DNA from: CAVSIS01 sp963814875
GTDB taxonomy: Bacteria > Acidobacteriota > Thermoanaerobaculia > Thermoanaerobaculales > Sulfomarinibacteraceae
Reading direction: 5' to 3'
Length of the DNA stretch: 64,000 bases
NCBI GenBank assembly: GCA_963814875.1
Contig: CAWFFJ010000023.1
Coordinates: 1-64,000, forward strand
How positions within the stretch are numbered: position 1 is the stretch's first letter; each line of letters starts with the position of its first letter. A program made the position numbers and the translations under genes. Below are positions 1 to 9,119 of this stretch, in pieces. The notes under the pieces were generated by a model. That model saw only the letters and a program-made list of their open reading frames with translations, searched no databases and had not been told where the DNA came from.

Positions 1-953
1 AGCTTCTTGATCTCCTCGACCATCGGTGGGATGACCTGGAAAAGGTCGCCAACCACCCCGTAGTCCGCAACCTTGAAGATCGGCGCGTCAGGATCCTTGT
101 TGATCGCGACGATGCACTTCGACGAGTTCATCCCGGCGAGGTGTTGAATGGCACCGGAGATACCGCACGCCACGTAGAGGGTCGGGCTGACAACCTTGCC
201 GGTCTGGCCGACCTGGTGGCTGTGCTCGATCCAGCCGGCATCGACGACCGCGCGGGAGGCACCGACGGCCCCGCCGACGGCTTTCGCCAGCTCACGGATG
301 AGGGCGAAGTTCTCCGGGCCCTTGATGCCGCGCCCGCCCGAAACCACGATGTCGGCCTCTGCGACGTCCAGCTCACCGCCGCCTGAGGCGATCACCTCGG
401 CGACCTTGGCCCGGATCGTCGGCGTCAGGCCCGTGAGGGCCACCACCTCGGCGGTGCCGCCGGTCTCGTTGGCGGCGAAGACGTTGGGTCGCAGGCTGAT
501 GATCTGCGGCCGCTTGCCCGCCGCGTCGACAGTTGCGAACGCCTTCCCGGAGTACACCGGACGGCGCGCCACGAACCCCTCGCCCTCGAGCTTGAGGCCG
601 GTGACGTCGGCGAGACCGCCGACGCCGAGGCGAGACGCCGTCCGCGGCGCGAGATCACGGCCCATCGCCGTGCCGGCAAAGAAGATCGCCGTCGGCTGCG
701 CCTTCTCGGCCGCGGCGACGACCGCCGCGGCATAGCCCTCGGCGCTGTACTGCGCGAAATCGGCCCCCTCGGCGTGGTACACGGTCTTCGCACCCCAGGT
801 ACCGAGAGACGCGGCATCGCCTGGACCCACCAGGACCGCGGCCAGCGGCCATCCTGGGCCGGCCGCCTGGCGGGCGGCCTCGCCGAGCGCCTGGAGGGAG
901 GCTTTGCGGATCTCACCGTCACGCTGCTCCACGAATACCAGAATCCCTGCCAT
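1..953 (-). CDS. etfA: Electron transfer flavoprotein, alpha subunit (C-terminus runs off the window)
   Basis: Translating the minus strand from the ATG at 951-953 gives about 317 residues with no stop before base 1. It begins MAGILVFVEQRDGEI and ends PMVEEIKKL at the edge. The C-terminal half has the FAD-binding ETF-alpha pattern: VVSGGRGIKGPENF, then GASRAVVDAGWIEHSHQVGQTGKVVSPTLYVACGISGAIQH in several pieces. Family members are about 315-325 residues, so only a few residues are missing. EtfA binds FAD and, with EtfB, passes electrons from acyl-CoA and similar dehydrogenases to the quinone pool. It lies 11 bases downstream of etfB and is clearly co-transcribed. The acyl-CoA dehydrogenase at 45955 would be a plausible electron donor (inference). 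Confidence 0.95.
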   Translation of the reverse strand, partial: MAGILVFVEQRDGEIRKASLQALGEAARQAAGPGWPLAAVLVGPGDAASLGTWGAKTVYHAEGADFAQYSAEGYAAAVVAAAEKAQPTAIFFAGTAMGRDLAPRTASRLGVGGLADVTGLKLEGEGFVARRPVYSGKAFATVDAAGKRPQIISLRPNVFAANETGGTAEVVALTGLTPTIRAKVAEVIASGGGELDVAEADIVVSGGRGIKGPENFALIRELAKAVGGAVGASRAVVDAGWIEHSHQVGQTGKVVSPTLYVACGISGAIQHLAGMNSSKCIVAINKDPDAPIFKVADYGVVGDLFQVIPPMVEEIKK

Positions 954-964
954 GATCGCCTCCC

Positions 965-1744
965 TCAAATGACCTTCGCCTCGTCGCGAAGCAGCTTGAC
1001 GAGCTGCGCCGCGGCGCCGGCCGGATCGTCCTCACCCGGGATGATGGTGCCGGCCGCCTTCGGCGGCGGCAGCTCGAGGGTGCGGATCGTGGTGGTCGCG
1101 TCGCTGCCCTCCTGAATGCCCAGGCTCGCCACCTCGATCTTCTCCACCGGCTTGCGCTTGGCCGCCATGATCCCCTTGAGCGCGGCGTAGCGCGGCTCGT
1201 TGAGGCCCTTCTGGCAGGTCAGCAGTGCCGGCATCGGGCTCGACACCTTTTCCTTGCCGCCCTCGATCTCGCGGACGGCGGTGAGCGAACCCTCCCCCAC
1301 TTTGAGCCCGGTGATGTTGGCGACATGGGGCAGGTCGAGCAGCTCGGCGAGCATCTGGCCGACCTGCCCGCAGTCGGTGCCGACGCCCATGTAGCCGCAC
1401 AGCACGAGGTCGCGCTCGCGCGAGCCGATCACCGCGGCCAGCACCCTGGCGATGGTGAAGCTGTCGCCGAGGGTCGCCTCGCCGCCGATCACGTGGACGG
1501 CGTTGTGCGCTCCGCGCGCGAGGCAGTCGCGCAGCGCAGCCTCGGCGCGGGCCGGACCGTAGGTCACGACCGTCACTTCGCCTCCGCTCGCCTCTGTCAG
1601 CTGGAGGGCCTCCTCGAGGGCGTACTCATCGAAGGGCGAGACGATCCACTTGATGCCCGCCTCGTCGATGTGCTTGCCGTCTGCGCCGATTTTGATGACC
1701 GACGCCGTGTCCGGTACGCTGGTCACACAGACGATACACTTCAC
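965..1744 (-). CDS. etfB: Electron transfer flavoprotein, beta subunit
   Basis: 259 residues, normal for EtfB (about 250-265). It starts MKCIVCVTSVPDTASVIKI, matching the usual MKILVCVKQVPDT opening. An internal DLVLCGYMGVGTDCGQVGQMLAELLDLP segment corresponds to the family signature of an adenine-nucleotide-binding subunit. It forms the EtfAB heterodimer with the next gene and carries AMP. The ATG is supported by the conserved N-terminus. It is the first gene of the pair, and the 290 bases upstream hold no other gene, so the promoter should lie there. Confidence 0.96.
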   Translation of the reverse strand: MKCIVCVTSVPDTASVIKIGADGKHIDEAGIKWIVSPFDEYALEEALQLTEASGGEVTVVTYGPARAEAALRDCLARGAHNAVHVIGGEATLGDSFTIARVLAAVIGSRERDLVLCGYMGVGTDCGQVGQMLAELLDLPHVANITGLKVGEGSLTAVREIEGGKEKVSSPMPALLTCQKGLNEPRYAALKGIMAAKRKPVEKIEVASLGIQEGSDATTTIRTLELPPPKAAGTIIPGEDDPAGAAAQLVKLLRDEAKVI

Positions 1745-2034
1745 AGCCTACCTCCGTTGCAGGATTTCCGAGGCTCGAACCGAACTGAGTGAATGATCAT
1801 TCACCTCATGGAGTGTACCAGACAGCGGCTGCGGCGACCACCCGCCGCAGTGCGGCGAAAGGGCGGCACGCGAGGACTGTGGAGCGCACAGATGGAGGGT
1901 GGATGCGGGAGCGCCGCGAAGGGCCGGTTGAGGCGCACTCGAAGAACAGTACTCCGAGTACGGGTCGAGAATGCAACGAAAACAGGGCTTCGCGCTGCCC
2001 GAGAGACGCCGTGTGCGCTATCGGCGACACACTC
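1745..2034. other. Intergenic region with a possible decayed palindromic element
   Basis: No convincing gene between the ClC stop and the etfB start. Read on the minus strand, the stretch around 1925-1965 resembles the centre of the 180-bp palindromic element found at 3986, 5412 and 27748: a GTACTCG..GTACTG..TCGAGT..CGCCTC series. Terminal inverted repeats are not recognisable. If related, it is a decayed copy. The etf promoter should also lie here; I see no confident -35/-10 pair. Confidence 0.3.
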
Positions 2035-3939
2035 CTAATCGCCGCTGACCCTGGCGGCGCTGCTGTCGGCGCGCCTGGTGATTTCGGCACGACCGACCGC
2101 GGAGTTGGCCCGCGGTCCGCGTTCCTCAGCCTCGGTCTGCAGGCGGCGAATCTCGCCGTCGTACGCCGCCATGACGCTGCGCTGCTTGAGCAGGCCGACC
2201 AGCGGCGCCGGCGGCGGGCCCGACAGCACCGGCAGCACGTCGAGACCAAAGGCGGAGAACCGGCGCACCGCCGAGTGGAGGTCGTCGTCGGGAGCGACCC
2301 AGGCCGCGGACTCGGCGCTCACCCCGAGATCGGAGGCAACCAGCACCGACCACACCTCGGGGCTCGTGACAACGCGGCGGACGTCGTCGACCGTGAACAT
2401 ACTGATCATGTGGCCGTCGTCGGCGACCACCGGGAAGGCCGCCTGCGCGCTCGTGGCGACCAGGTCGAGCACGGCGTTGAACGTCATGCCGGGCGGGACG
2501 GTCACGATCTCCGCCGCAGGATCGAGAACGTCGCGCACTGCGAGCTGCTCGAGGACGTCGACCTGGAACTCGCCGACGTGAGCCGGGGAGTCGATCCGCC
2601 CCGGGACCTGGGCCTCGTACAGGTTGGCCTTACGTGTGAGCAGGAAGGTCACCGAGGACACCAGCATCATCGGCACCAGGAGCGAGTACGAGCCGCTCAT
2701 CTCCGCGACCATGATCAAGGCCGCGATCGGAACCTTGGCGACGCCGGCGAAGAACGCACCCATGCCGACCAGGACACACGCCGCGAGGGGCGGCGCGATC
2801 GACGGTGCGACCCGCTCGGCGACCTTGGCGAAAATGGCGCCTGCCAGTCCGCCGATCATCAGCGAGGGCGCGAACACCCCGCCCGACCCGCCGGAAGAGA
2901 TGGTGAAGGTGGTCGCCAGCAGCTTGGCCGGCAGCAGCAACAGCAGCAGGGTGAGCGAGAGGCGGTCGTCGAGGGTGAGCTGGATCCAGCCGTAGCCGCC
3001 GCCCATCACCTGGGGGAGGAACATCGCCATCACCGCGAGCATGGTCGCGCCAACCGCCGGCGTCGCCCACGGTGGGATCGGGAGCCGCCGGAAAAAGGCG
3101 TCCCGCATACCGTAGAACACGCGCACGTAAACCACGCCGATGAGGGCGAGTCCGATGCCGAGCACGAGATACGCGAGCAGCTGCGCCGGCCTGATGAACG
3201 GCGTCAGGTCGGTGCGAAAGAGAACGCCCCAGCCGGTGAGCGAGCAGTTGACGACGTACGACACGATGGAGGCGATCAGCGCCGGGACGAGTGCCTCCGA
3301 CTCGTACTCATTCTCCGAGTAGAGGACCTCAATGGCGAACAGCGCACCGCCGAGGGGAGCCCGGAACATCCCGCCGATGCCGGCCGCGACTCCGGCCACG
3401 ACCAGCACCCGGCGGTCGCGGATCGGCAGCTTCAGCAGGCCTGCGAGGTAGCTGGCGAAGCCGGCGCCGACCTGGGCGACCGGTCCCTCGCGCCCCGCCG
3501 ACCCACCCGAGCCGATGGTGAGCATGGAGGCCAGCAGCTTGACCGGCACGACCCGCGTCCGCACCACGGCTCGCTGCCGGTGATAGGCCTCGATCACCGC
3601 GTCGGTGCCGTGTCCCTCGGCCTCGGGGGCGAAGGTCTGCACCAGCCAGCCGACCACCAGTCCGGCGATCGGCAGCACCAGGAGCAGCACCCAGGGACGC
3701 TGGGCGGGCGCCCAGGTGTCCGGTGCACCGGCGCCGTGGGCCGGAGCGGTGAAGCCGACCAGGCGCCCATGCAGCACAGCGGAAACGCCGTCGACACCCC
3801 AGGTGAGCAGGGCGGCGCCGAGCCCGGCAACCACGCCGACGGCGCTTGCCAGGACCAGCCAACGGCCGAAGTGGTAGAAGTCGAAGCGATCGGTCAGCCG
3901 AGCCGCGCGACGAATCCAGGGGGGGACTCGAACTGCCAT
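2035..3939 (-). CDS. ClC-family chloride channel/antiporter with C-terminal CBS domains
   Basis: 634 residues. An N-terminal ClC membrane domain of about 430 residues carries the three selectivity-filter signatures: GSGGSAGREGP (gating glutamate in GREGP), GIGGMFRAPLGGALFAIE, and SSGGSGGVFAPSLMIGG. The remaining ~180 residues fit a pair of CBS domains (AVRDVLDPAAEIVTVPPGMTF onward). ClC proteins move chloride or other anions across the membrane, either as channels or coupled to protons. The position equivalent to the internal proton glutamate of E. coli ClC (second E of FIIEE) appears to be valine here (FAIEV). That would favour uncoupled transport if the alignment holds. No operon partner is evident; palindromic elements may flank it on both sides. 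Confidence 0.93.
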   Translation of the reverse strand: MAVRVPPWIRRAARLTDRFDFYHFGRWLVLASAVGVVAGLGAALLTWGVDGVSAVLHGRLVGFTAPAHGAGAPDTWAPAQRPWVLLLVLPIAGLVVGWLVQTFAPEAEGHGTDAVIEAYHRQRAVVRTRVVPVKLLASMLTIGSGGSAGREGPVAQVGAGFASYLAGLLKLPIRDRRVLVVAGVAAGIGGMFRAPLGGALFAIEVLYSENEYESEALVPALIASIVSYVVNCSLTGWGVLFRTDLTPFIRPAQLLAYLVLGIGLALIGVVYVRVFYGMRDAFFRRLPIPPWATPAVGATMLAVMAMFLPQVMGGGYGWIQLTLDDRLSLTLLLLLLPAKLLATTFTISSGGSGGVFAPSLMIGGLAGAIFAKVAERVAPSIAPPLAACVLVGMGAFFAGVAKVPIAALIMVAEMSGSYSLLVPMMLVSSVTFLLTRKANLYEAQVPGRIDSPAHVGEFQVDVLEQLAVRDVLDPAAEIVTVPPGMTFNAVLDLVATSAQAAFPVVADDGHMISMFTVDDVRRVVTSPEVWSVLVASDLGVSAESAAWVAPDDDLHSAVRRFSAFGLDVLPVLSGPPPAPLVGLLKQRSVMAAYDGEIRRLQTEAEERGPRANSAVGRAEITRRADSSAARVSGD

Positions 3940-3985
3940 CGGTCAGTCGATCGGTGCCGGACCGATGGCGTCCACCCTTCCCCCT

Positions 3986-4165
3986 AGCCCGCATATCTCG
4001 CCAGCGTTCGTCACGAGGGCGACGAGGTGACGTGTCGAGCGGCGTGTTCGATCCGAGGGGAGCGGAGGCGTACTCGACAGTACGTCGAGCACACCGAAGT
4101 GAGAAGACGTCGCTGGGCGCGGTGCATCGTCGGCCGCAGCAGAAGGTTGGTGAGACATGCGGGCT
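3986..4165. repeat. 180-bp palindromic element, copy A
   Basis: Imperfect terminal inverted repeats: AGCCCGCATATCTC at 3986-3999 and GAGACATGCGGGCT at 4152-4165 (13 of 14 complementary). Inside are ACGAGGGCGACGAG near 4013 and a partly complementary CATCGTCGGCCGC near 4125. A central hairpin CTCGAC-AGTAC-GTCGAG spans 4073-4089. Same length and internal order as copy B, and the same architecture as copy C. It fills almost the whole gap between fabF and the ClC gene. No ORF of its own. Best described as a MITE- or ERIC-like non-autonomous element. Confidence 0.85.
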
Positions 4166-4169
4166 CGGC

Positions 4170-5411
<1,242 letters not shown>

Positions 5412-5420
<9 letters not shown>

Positions 5421-5591
5421 CTCTCACCGGGTTTCGTTACGAGGGCAACGAGGCGCCGTACCCGGTGGTGTCTTCGACTCGAAAGGCGCGCAGGTGTACT
5501 CGACAGTACGTCGAGCACGCCGAGACGAGAGAACGCTGCCGGGTGCCGCGCATCGTCGCCCGCAGCAGAAAGCTGGCGAGACATGCAGGCT
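5412..5591. repeat. 180-bp palindromic element, copy B
   Basis: Terminal inverted repeats AGCCTGCATCTCTC (5412-5425) and GAGACATGCAGGCT (5578-5591), 13 of 14 complementary. Same total length as copy A, and the central hairpin CTCGAC-AGTAC-GTCGAG (5499-5515) is at the same internal offset (87 bases). It sits between acpP and fabF. One end covers the fabF start codon and the first codons; the other overlaps the acpP stop codon (5590-5592). On the minus strand it would be transcribed within the acpP-fabF mRNA as a long imperfect hairpin. Confidence 0.88.
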
Positions 5592-5826
5592 AAGACTCCA
5601 AGTGGGCCTGAAGGTAGTCGATCGCGTCTTTCACCGTTGCAATCTTCTCCGCGGCCTCGTCCGGGATTTCGACCCCGAACTCTTCCTCGAAGGCCATCAC
5701 CAACTCAACCACGTCGAGAGAGTCGGCGCCCAGATCGTCGACGAATGACGCCGTCGCCGTGACCTTCTCGGCATCGACGCCGAGCTGCTGAACGATGATC
5801 TCCTTCACCTTTGCTTGCACATCCAT
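5590..5826 (-). CDS. acpP: Acyl carrier protein
   Basis: 78 residues starting MDVQAKVKEIIVQQLGVDAEKV. The phosphopantetheine attachment serine is in DDLGADSLDVVELVM, and the acidic helix EEEFGVEIPDEAAEKI follows, so this is a complete ACP. The ATG at 5824-5826 is chosen over upstream starts because it matches the family N-terminus and has a strong ribosome-binding site (AGGAGGATCAGG). It carries growing acyl chains for FabF, which is next in the operon. The stop codon is formed at the edge of palindromic element B. Confidence 0.97.
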   Translation of the reverse strand: MDVQAKVKEIIVQQLGVDAEKVTATASFVDDLGADSLDVVELVMAFEEEFGVEIPDEAAEKIATVKDAIDYLQAHLES

Positions 5827-5989
5827 GACGCCTGATCCTCCTCGGTTGTCCTCGACTTCGCGAGAGCCCGACCGTGATACCACACGGCGTAGGGCCGCGC
5901 AAGCCCACCCACGACCCTTGACACCGGTCGAAAGAAGGAGTACTCAGCCAGTTGTGGCCTCTCTCAGCCACGGAACCGGAGGAGATGGG

Positions 5990-6703
5990 ATGGAAGCGTA
6001 CATGACCGCCAAAGAGGCCGCAGACTACCTGAAGCTCGCCGAGCGGACCCTGGTCCGACTCGCCCACGAGGGCAAGATCCCCGGCGTCAAGATCGGCGGC
6101 CAGTGGCGGTTCCGCCGCGCCCTGCTCGACGAGTACCTCGACACGCTCGCCTCCGAGTCGGTGGTGACCTCGGGCGTCACCCCGGGCCAGGTGATCGACG
6201 CACCGATGGCGGAGATCTTCACCGTCGAACACATCATCCCGGAGCTTCAAGCGGGCGACCGCAACGAGGTCATCCACGCGCTCGTCGAGCACGTCACCCA
6301 GCTCGACCTGATCAAGGACCCGGCCTGGCTCGAGGCCGCCCTCGCCGCGCGCGAGCGGCTGGTACCGACGGCCGTTCCCGAGGGCGTCGCGTTCCTCCAC
6401 GCCCGCCGCCGGTCCGCCGACAAGTTTCCGCATCAGTTCATCGCTCTCGGCCGCAGTCGCGAGGGGATCGTGTTCGGCTCGCCCGACATGGGTAAGACCA
6501 ACATCTTCTTCCTGCTCGCGCTGCGCAACGACGCCTTGCACCTGCGCTGGCTGTCCCGCCTGGCATGGATCGTGCGCCACCCGGGCCGTCTGGCTCGCAT
6601 TCTCGACGCCCCGGACGCTGCCGCAATCCACGCCGCGCTGCTCGAAGCCGCGGCGAGCCTGCCGACGTCGCTACGCCCGACCGGCAAGGCCGCAGGTCAC
6701 TAG
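5990..6703 (+). CDS. Excisionase-type HTH domain fused to a PTS EIIA (PtsN-like) domain
   Basis: 237 residues. Residues 1-52 (MEAYMTAKEAADYLKLAERTLVRLAHEGKIPGVKIGGQWRFRR) are a MerR/excisionase-family helix-turn-helix. Residues about 75-215 resemble a type-2 EIIA domain, with the predicted phospho-accepting His137 in EGVAFLHAR. Such fusions are expected to couple DNA binding to phosphotransfer state; the target is unknown. The ATG at 5990 follows GGAGGAGATGGG; a second ATG four codons on is possible. It is divergent from acpP, sharing a 163-base intergenic region. A very strong hairpin begins at the stop codon. Function beyond domain assignment is inference. Confidence 0.85.
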   Translation: MEAYMTAKEAADYLKLAERTLVRLAHEGKIPGVKIGGQWRFRRALLDEYLDTLASESVVTSGVTPGQVIDAPMAEIFTVEHIIPELQAGDRNEVIHALVEHVTQLDLIKDPAWLEAALAARERLVPTAVPEGVAFLHARRRSADKFPHQFIALGRSREGIVFGSPDMGKTNIFFLLALRNDALHLRWLSRLAWIVRHPGRLARILDAPDAAAIHAALLEAAASLPTSLRPTGKAAGH

Positions 6704-6744
6704 CAGAATCTGCGCCCGTGCGGCGCACGGGCGCAGATTCTGCT
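6702..6744. terminator. Perfect 20-bp hairpin at the HTH-EIIA stop codon
   Basis: Left arm 6702-6721 and right arm 6725-6744 are exactly complementary over 20 bases, with a 3-base loop. It starts within the TAG stop of the upstream gene and ends 17 bases before the next start codon. There is no T-tract, so as a terminator it would be atypical; a cruciform or mRNA-stabilising role is equally possible. Confidence 0.6.
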
Positions 6745-6761
6745 CGGAGTAGACTCGTGGG

Positions 6762-7358
6762 ATGAAGGTCGCCCTGATCGGTACCCACGGCGTCGGTAAG
6801 ACCACCCTGTGCTACGAGCTCGCCGCACGGCTCAAGCGGCGCAACGTCGACGTCGAGATGGTTCGCGAGGTCGCCCGCCGCTGCCCGCTGCCGATCAACC
6901 AGGAAACCACCCTCGACGCCCAGGAGTGGATCCTCCACACTCAGGTAGCGCTCGAGCTCGAGGCTGCCGCACGCCACGAGATGGTGGTCTGCGACCGGTC
7001 GGCGCTCGACAACTACTGCTACATGGTTCACGCCGCCGGCAGCCTCGACGCCTGGGAGCGAATGCTGGACCGGTGGCTGCCGACCTACGACCTCTTGGTG
7101 CACGTCCCGATCTGGTCGCGGCCCACCTACGACGGCGTGCGCGCGATCGACCCCGGCTTCCAGGAGCAGATCGAGCTCCTGCTCGACGGAATGGTCGCGG
7201 TGCGCGGGCTGCGCCCACTACGGCTCGCGGTCGAAGACCGGCCGCGCTGGGCACGCTGCATTCTGGAGCGGCTGCTGCCCAAGATCGAGCCCACCCTACC
7301 CCTGTTCGACGAGGATGAGGAAGAGGACGACGACCCCGACCCCCGCCCAGCGGACTAG
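6762..7358 (+). CDS. P-loop ATPase/kinase, AAA_28 (NadR-like) family
   Basis: 198 residues. A Walker A motif GTHGVGKTT at residues 7-15 follows a hydrophobic strand. A Walker B-like MVVCDRSALDNYCYM lies near residues 76-90. The family includes the C-terminal kinase of NadR and other small-molecule kinases; the substrate here cannot be read from sequence. The last ~20 residues are very acidic (DEDEEEDDDPDPRP), probably a disordered tail. It lies 58 bases after the HTH-EIIA gene, separated by the perfect hairpin. Inferred soluble and cytoplasmic. Confidence 0.8.
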   Translation: MKVALIGTHGVGKTTLCYELAARLKRRNVDVEMVREVARRCPLPINQETTLDAQEWILHTQVALELEAAARHEMVVCDRSALDNYCYMVHAAGSLDAWERMLDRWLPTYDLLVHVPIWSRPTYDGVRAIDPGFQEQIELLLDGMVAVRGLRPLRLAVEDRPRWARCILERLLPKIEPTLPLFDEDEEEDDDPDPRPAD

Positions 7359-7367
7359 CGGCAGCTC

Positions 7368-7546
7368 ACCACCAAGACACCAAGACACCAAGAGGCGGAT
7401 GGCAATCTCAGCTGCCGCCGCCTCCGAGTGGGTGACGCATGACGTGGCGAATCATCTCGCGCCTGAGAGATTCGTCGTCGCCTACCGTTTGCGGCGCAGG
7501 CCCGACTCTCACCTGTCATGCCTTGGTGTCTTGGTGTCTTGGTGGT
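7368..7546. repeat. 179-bp element with perfect 25-bp terminal inverted repeats
   Basis: The left arm 7368-7392 starts ACCACCAAGACACC and is three overlapping copies of an ACCAAGAC-like unit. The right arm 7522-7546 is its exact reverse complement. The interior includes a further hairpin, GAATCATCTC..GAGAGATTC, near 7450-7475. It fills the convergent gap between the P-loop gene and the FGGY kinase. Size and architecture resemble the 180-bp family, but the sequence is different. Confidence 0.8.
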
Positions 7547-7556
7547 TTGTCATGCG

Positions 7557-9119
7557 CTACCAGGCGGGGTAGCCGGTGATGTCGCGGATCTCCTTGTATA
7601 ACGGCTGCAGGCGTCGGTACAGCTTGCTGTAGACCCGGCGGTAAAGCGCGTCGTAGAGCTCACTGCGCTCGGAATCCGGCTCGAAGCGGTCGCCGAGGTG
7701 ACACATCGCGGCCGCCGCGGCGTCGAGGTCCGGGTGGAGGCCGAGCCCGACCGCCGCGTCGATCGCCGCACCCAGACCCGAGGCCTCGTAGACCCGGGGG
7801 CGCGCGGCTGGCCGTCGGAAGATGTCGGCGGTGAGCTGCATCGCGACATCGCTCTGCGATCCGCCCCCGGCCACCCTGAGCTCGGTGATGCGCTCGCCGG
7901 TGCGCCGCTCACTGCGCTCGGCGCCCTCGCGCAGGCCGTAGGCGAGCCCCTCGAGAATCGCGCGGTACAGGTGCACCCGGGTGTGGACGTCGCCAAAACC
8001 GATCACCGCCCCTTTTGCCTCGGGTCCCGGCACCCGCACGCCCGGCGACCAGGTCGGCTGCAGCACGAGCCCCATCGACCCCGGAGGGACCTCCCGCACG
8101 AGCTCGTCGAACAGCGCCTCCGGCTCGATCCCGCGCTCGGCCGCGAGCTGCTGCTCGCGGGCACCGAACTGGCGCACGAACCACGACACCAGCCAGTAGC
8201 CGCGGTAGATCTGGATCTCGAGGTTGTACCAACCCGGCACCGCGGCGGGATAGGGCGGCACGAACCGCACCGCCTCCACGTAACGCCGCTGGATGGTGTT
8301 GACGGTCGCCGTCGTGCCGTAGCTGAGGCAGCCGACCGAGGGCGTCACACAGCCGGCGCCGAGCACCTCGCACGCCTTGTCCGCAGCCGCCGCGACCAAC
8401 GGGAGACCGATCGGGATACCCGTGGCGCCCGCGGCCTCCCGGGTGATCTCTCCGAGGATACCGGTCGGTGGTACCAGGTCGGGCAGCATGTCGGGCTCGA
8501 TGCCAAGCGCGCGCCACTTCCAGTCGCGCGGCCCGGCCCACGCGAGGCGTTTGTAGTCGAATGGGATGTACCCCACCTGGCAGCCGACCGAGTCGACGAA
8601 ACGGCCGGTCAGGCGGTGGGTCAGGAAACCCGACAGCAGGAGGAGCTTGTGGGTCGCCCGCCAGATTTCCGGCTGGTGGCGACGGATCCAGCTCGCCTCG
8701 GCCTCGGCCTGGAAGTGGGCGATGGTGTCGGCCACCCCAGCCAGCCGGAAGCCGATGCCCCACGCGCCACCGACCGCAGGCACGCCCTCGGTCCGCCGTT
8801 GGTCCAGCCACACGATCGCCGGCCGCAGCGGCTCTCCGTACCGGTCGACGTTGACAACCGTCGCCCGCTGAGTGGTCAGGGCGACGCCTGCGACCGACTC
8901 CCTCGATACCGGCGCCGTTTCCCACAGCCGTAGGCACGCCTCGCACAGCGACCGCCAGTAGTAGAGGGGATCCTGCTCGGCCCATCCCGGATGCGGCGAG
9001 ACGTAGGGCTCGAGAGGCACCTGCGCCTTCCCGACCAGCTCCCCTTCGAGGTCGAAGAGCAGGGCGCGCACGCTCTGGGTGCCACAGTCGATGGCGAGGA
9101 TGTGGTCCCGAACCTGCAT
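7557..9119 (-). CDS. FGGY-family carbohydrate kinase
   Basis: 520 residues from the ATG at 9117-9119, giving MQVRDHILAIDCGTQSVRALLFD, the phosphate-1 motif of FGGY kinases. A further ~13 codons upstream stay open but do not match the family. The C-terminal ATP-binding part shows ELRVAGGGSQSDVAMQLTADIFRRP and EASGLGAAIDAAVG, both standard. Family members phosphorylate sugars or polyols such as xylulose, glycerol, ribulose or erythritol; the substrate is not decidable here. It stands alone, with a 588-base gene-free region upstream and no adjacent transporter or regulator. Confidence 0.9.
   Translation of the reverse strand: MQVRDHILAIDCGTQSVRALLFDLEGELVGKAQVPLEPYVSPHPGWAEQDPLYYWRSLCEACLRLWETAPVSRESVAGVALTTQRATVVNVDRYGEPLRPAIVWLDQRRTEGVPAVGGAWGIGFRLAGVADTIAHFQAEAEASWIRRHQPEIWRATHKLLLLSGFLTHRLTGRFVDSVGCQVGYIPFDYKRLAWAGPRDWKWRALGIEPDMLPDLVPPTGILGEITREAAGATGIPIGLPLVAAAADKACEVLGAGCVTPSVGCLSYGTTATVNTIQRRYVEAVRFVPPYPAAVPGWYNLEIQIYRGYWLVSWFVRQFGAREQQLAAERGIEPEALFDELVREVPPGSMGLVLQPTWSPGVRVPGPEAKGAVIGFGDVHTRVHLYRAILEGLAYGLREGAERSERRTGERITELRVAGGGSQSDVAMQLTADIFRRPAARPRVYEASGLGAAIDAAVGLGLHPDLDAAAAAMCHLGDRFEPDSERSELYDALYRRVYSKLYRRLQPLYKEIRDITGYPAW

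Noticed and set aside
1789..3987. Very long plus-strand open frame (over 700 codons) opposite the ClC gene
   Set aside because: Composition is Arg/Gly/His/Asp-rich with no family resemblance; it is the antisense shadow of a clear ClC protein in high-GC DNA.
7368..7546. CRISPR-like repeats (ACCAAGAC units)
   Set aside because: Units are contiguous without spacers and form an inverted pair, not a direct-repeat array. No cas genes in the window.
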